From Parachlamydiales bacterium (lineage in GTDB: Bacteria; Chlamydiota; Chlamydiia; Chlamydiales; SM23-39), in the NCBI GenBank assembly GCA_003151315.1, contig PLXF01000164.1:1197-8467 (forward strand): 7,271 nt of DNA. Direction: 5' to 3'. Position 1 is the first letter of the stretch, and each line of letters begins with the position of its first letter. The position numbers were made by a program, and so were the translations under genes. The notes under the pieces were generated by a model. It did not search any database and was not told the origin of the DNA. It worked only from the letters and a program-made list of their open reading frames with translations. Shown here one piece after another: positions 5,096 through 7,271 of this stretch.

Positions 5096-6649
5096 TTAAA
5101 CTTCTTTAAACTCAAGATCTTCATTTCTTTTTCTCCGCGCTTGGATACAAGGAATCCTTTTTAATATTGCGCTACCTAATTGCTTAATTACTTTTAACCT
5201 ACCAACGGCAGTGTCTCGCATTGAGGAATAACACCCACTTAAAAAAGAGAAAGACCTTTTTGGGCTCTCAAATCGGAGCAGATTAACTACGGGGATTGCC
5301 ATCACAGTGGGAAAAACAGACAAAAGAGTAAGACCTCCTACGATTCGAAATGGTTGGAACCTCACCGAAATTTGATCGTCTTCAAAAGCGGACATTATTA
5401 GTGCGATTCCTGGTCCAAACGCCATGCTTGCTATACATAAAAAAAGGCAAGCTTTTGCCGGGAGAAGCAAACTTTTTTCTGTGGGAGAAAGAATCGTTTC
5501 TCTATTCGGAGCGGCCAGCCTGAGTTCTGATGGAAAAAATTGACGATAAATAATTAGAGGACCCCCGATGGATGCAACATATGCGATCATATAGGAGACA
5601 GGACGGTTAAATAACGAGTAGATAAAAGGAATTGGTAACAGGCCGGTAACAATAGCCGGCCCTTCAACTGAGACAAATAGACTCCAGCCCAACTGATTCC
5701 TGGAAAAGTGGTGGTTTTTAAGCAGCTCTTTCACCAATTGTGATTGTCCTGCGTAGCACGCCTTTTCCAGTATGGCACCCTTATTAAGTTCTGGACTGTT
5801 AAACGCGTTGAGTGTTGAAAGATGACCTTCGCTAGCTGCGATGTCTATGATCACTGAGAGAGCGGGCGCCAAGTGAGCTTGGAGGTGCGGATTATGATCT
5901 AATATTTCTTTTCCGATAAGTGGATATTTCTCACAAAGATCTGAAAATAGACGTACTAGCCGACCCGTGCTAGTAATAGCCTCAAGGTGTGTGGGATTCG
6001 TTAGAATTGCTTGAAGGAATTCGTAGTCCCCCTGATAACAAGCATCACTAAAGAACTCGATAAGAAGATTTAGGTCTACCAAAGAAGCGAACTTACTGGG
6101 AGGGAATTCAAAATCAGAAATGTCCAAACGACCGAACGCGATATGGGCCCCCTTAGTTTCAAGCCAATTATTGATCATTTCGATTTTTTCTTGGGTCGAC
6201 ATGTATGCTGGCAGATTTAATGGAGGCCGAAAGAGTTCAGCTTGTATTTCGCCTTCAAAAAAGGTGACGAATCGATCCTCTCTATCCTTATGAATAGCAT
6301 CGATTGCCCGTTTTATATCTTGTAATTGCCAATGAACCGGATTAAATGGATCCAGTGCAATTTCTTTCCACGCCTCATCTGCAAGACGAGGCTGCCGAAT
6401 TTGGATGTAAGTAATGATCTTTTCTTGCGCCGCGAGCCATCTTTGAATCGACCCTTCAGAATCATGAGACCGCCATTTCCCCAGATCTTCACCTATTTTG
6501 CATAAGACAGAACCGAGGGATAGTTCAAAGAATCGGTTGTAGAGCGCTTTGTAAGTTGCTACTCTATGTTCCCGAGAAACCGGAGCTGTATTTGCTGGCT
6601 TTTCTGCAAAGGAATAGATATGGGACCAAAGTTCGAGAGGAAGCGCCAT
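5096..6649 (-). CDS. F-box / ankyrin-like / multi-pass membrane protein, candidate host-directed effector
   Basis: The start is taken at the ATG at 6649 (MALPLELW), with AGGTG 6 bases upstream; a GTG three codons earlier (6658) is possible. The product is 517 aa. Residues ~2-45 look like an F-box (LPLELWSHIYSF, then VSREHR), the motif that binds Skp1 in eukaryotic SCF ubiquitin ligases. Residues ~150-190 (INNWLETKGAH, LDISDFEFPPSKFASL) resemble the lead-in to leucine-rich repeats. Residues ~195-315 contain ankyrin-like helix pairs (SDACYQGDYEFLQAILTNP, IAASEGHLSTLNAF, ACYAGQSQLVKELL). Four hydrophobic segments follow at ~321-346, 351-369, 398-422 and 436-458, then a basic tail (QARRKRNEDLEFKEV). 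There is no N-terminal signal peptide. This order suggests a secreted protein anchored in a host-derived membrane that recruits host ubiquitin ligase. That role is inference; F-box effectors in amoeba-associated chlamydiae are established. No gene partner is seen on this strand. Confidence 0.75.
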   Translation of the reverse strand: MALPLELWSHIYSFAEKPANTAPVSREHRVATYKALYNRFFELSLGSVLCKIGEDLGKWRSHDSEGSIQRWLAAQEKIITYIQIRQPRLADEAWKEIALDPFNPVHWQLQDIKRAIDAIHKDREDRFVTFFEGEIQAELFRPPLNLPAYMSTQEKIEMINNWLETKGAHIAFGRLDISDFEFPPSKFASLVDLNLLIEFFSDACYQGDYEFLQAILTNPTHLEAITSTGRLVRLFSDLCEKYPLIGKEILDHNPHLQAHLAPALSVIIDIAASEGHLSTLNAFNSPELNKGAILEKACYAGQSQLVKELLKNHHFSRNQLGWSLFVSVEGPAIVTGLLPIPFIYSLFNRPVSYMIAYVASIGGPLIIYRQFFPSELRLAAPNRETILSPTEKSLLLPAKACLFLCIASMAFGPGIALIMSAFEDDQISVRFQPFRIVGGLTLLSVFPTVMAIPVVNLLRFESPKRSFSFLSGCYSSMRDTAVGRLKVIKQLGSAILKRIPCIQARRKRNEDLEFKEV

Positions 6650-6866
6650 GAAATTCACCTATATGTAATAAAAGAAATGACATCTTAGCGTGCAAATGTT
6701 TTTTAAGAAAGAACATGTCTTTTATGAAGCGATTGTAGCGTTAGACGCCTATCAAGAAGAATTTCTCTCTCTCTCTTAAGCTCTCTAGCGCGCACAAACA
6801 TGGTCCTGTACAGAATAATGCGGTGCTAGAACTCCGATATTTTATGGAACGTAAACGTATTTTTTG

Positions 6867-6896
6867 TCGACAGACTGTAGCCCCTACAGTTAGAAT
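6867..6896 (+). promoter_or_regulatory. Promoter of the phosphohexomutase gene with a dyad in its spacer
   Basis: TCGACA (6867-6872) matches the -35 consensus at 5 of 6 bases and TAGAAT (6891-6896) matches the -10 at 5 of 6; they are 18 bases apart. Transcription would start near 6903, about 25 bases before the GTG. Within the spacer, ACTGTA (6874-6879) and TACAGT (6885-6890) form a 6-bp inverted repeat around GCCCC. A regulator bound there would block RNA polymerase, so it is a candidate operator. Confidence 0.5.
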
Positions 6897-6927
6897 CTAT
6901 TTGAATTTTACTTAAAGCTTATCTCTC

Positions 6928-7271
6928 GTGACATACGCATTCGAAGAATCGATAGAAAAACGGATCCTTTCTTGGCTCAATGGCCCCTGTGATGATGCAA
7001 CGAAACAGGAAATCCTTCGCCAAACGCAGCAGAGTCCCGAGGCTCTTCGAGAAGCGTTTATTAAAGAGCTCTCTTTTGGCACGGGAGGCCTTCGCGCGCG
7101 CTTGGGGGTCGGAACGTCCCGCATCAATGTCTACACAATTAGAGCCGCATCTTTAGGGCTCGCTAATTACCTGAAACAACAATTCTCCGAAGAAAAAAAA
7201 TTGTCCGTCTTTATCGGCTTCGATGTGCGGCTGAACTCTGCGCTTTTCGCCCAAGAGGCGGCTCAGATTTT
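6928..7271 (+). CDS. Alpha-D-phosphohexomutase (phosphoglucomutase/phosphomannomutase), N-terminal part
   Basis: The enzyme interconverts the 1- and 6-phosphates of glucose or mannose in the cytoplasm, linking central metabolism to glucan, trehalose and surface-sugar synthesis. The 114 residues seen contain the family N-terminal block FGTGGLRARLGVGTSRINVYT (about 50-70) and a beta strand ending GFDVRLNS (about 97-104), typical of the longer (~580-600 aa) bacterial PGM/PMM branch. The catalytic phosphoserine loop lies beyond the window. The start is GTG at 6928: an in-frame TAA lies at 6913-6915 and no ATG, GTG or TTG falls between, so GTG is the only ordinary start unless the gene begins further inside. 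The ribosome site is weak. Domain 1 has LRARLG where many relatives have LRG or MRG plus an acidic residue. A promoter lies just upstream. The gene runs off the right edge. Confidence 0.9.
   Translation, partial: MTYAFEESIEKRILSWLNGPCDDATKQEILRQTQQSPEALREAFIKELSFGTGGLRARLGVGTSRINVYTIRAASLGLANYLKQQFSEEKKLSVFIGFDVRLNSALFAQEAAQI

Noticed and set aside
6696..6779. Small plus-strand ORF of 27 codons (begins MFFKKEHVFYEA) in the gap between the F-box gene and the phosphohexomutase gene
   Set aside because: No ribosome site before the ATG, very short, and no relation to either neighbour; could be a gene remnant but cannot be supported.

Overview
The window looks like a piece of a chromosome from an environmental, amoeba-associated member of the Chlamydiae. 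No single sequence proves this. It is inferred from a Chlamydia-like set of small housekeeping genes (YkgJ-type cysteine-cluster protein, calcineurin-like phosphoesterase, family 9 glycosyltransferase, phosphohexomutase) beside a eukaryote-like F-box protein with ankyrin-like repeats and membrane segments. Such F-box genes are known to be expanded in amoeba-infecting chlamydiae. The window has no rRNA, tRNA, CRISPR array, transposase or integrase.

Layout. 1-736 (+) is the C-terminal part of a GH13 alpha-glucan/trehalose enzyme that enters from the left. 737-893 is an AT-rich gap between convergent genes. 894-2218 (-) holds two unrecognised, helix-rich proteins (106 and 290 aa). The gap between them carries one arm of a dispersed repeat and a separate 13-bp inverted repeat. 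From 2244 a divergent arrangement begins: a minus-strand promoter for the 290-aa gene, then a plus-strand run of four genes: a family 9 glycosyltransferase (2412, interrupted by an in-frame TGA at 3183-3185), a 102-aa very basic protein (3373), a metallophosphoesterase (3689) and a CxxCxxCC cysteine-cluster protein (4567-5019). The last three are packed like an operon. A perfect 29-bp inverted repeat (5021-5086) fills almost all of the gap before a convergent minus-strand gene for an F-box/ankyrin-like/multi-pass membrane protein (5096-6649). Finally a plus-strand promoter with a dyad in its spacer precedes the start of an alpha-D-phosphohexomutase (6928 to the window end).

How they fit together. 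The GH13 enzyme and the phosphohexomutase both belong to glucose-1-phosphate/glucan/trehalose metabolism. The glycosyltransferase and possibly the phosphoesterase are candidates for envelope (LPS) synthesis. The three minus-strand genes look like host-interaction or lineage-specific genes inserted between core genes, and dispersed-repeat arms lie at the edge of two of them.

Most notable points: the single nonsense codon in an otherwise full-length glycosyltransferase; the F-box protein with a membrane-anchored architecture; the dispersed palindromic repeat family; and two neighbouring helical proteins that may share a C-terminal domain. No clearly new multi-gene system is demonstrable from this sequence alone.
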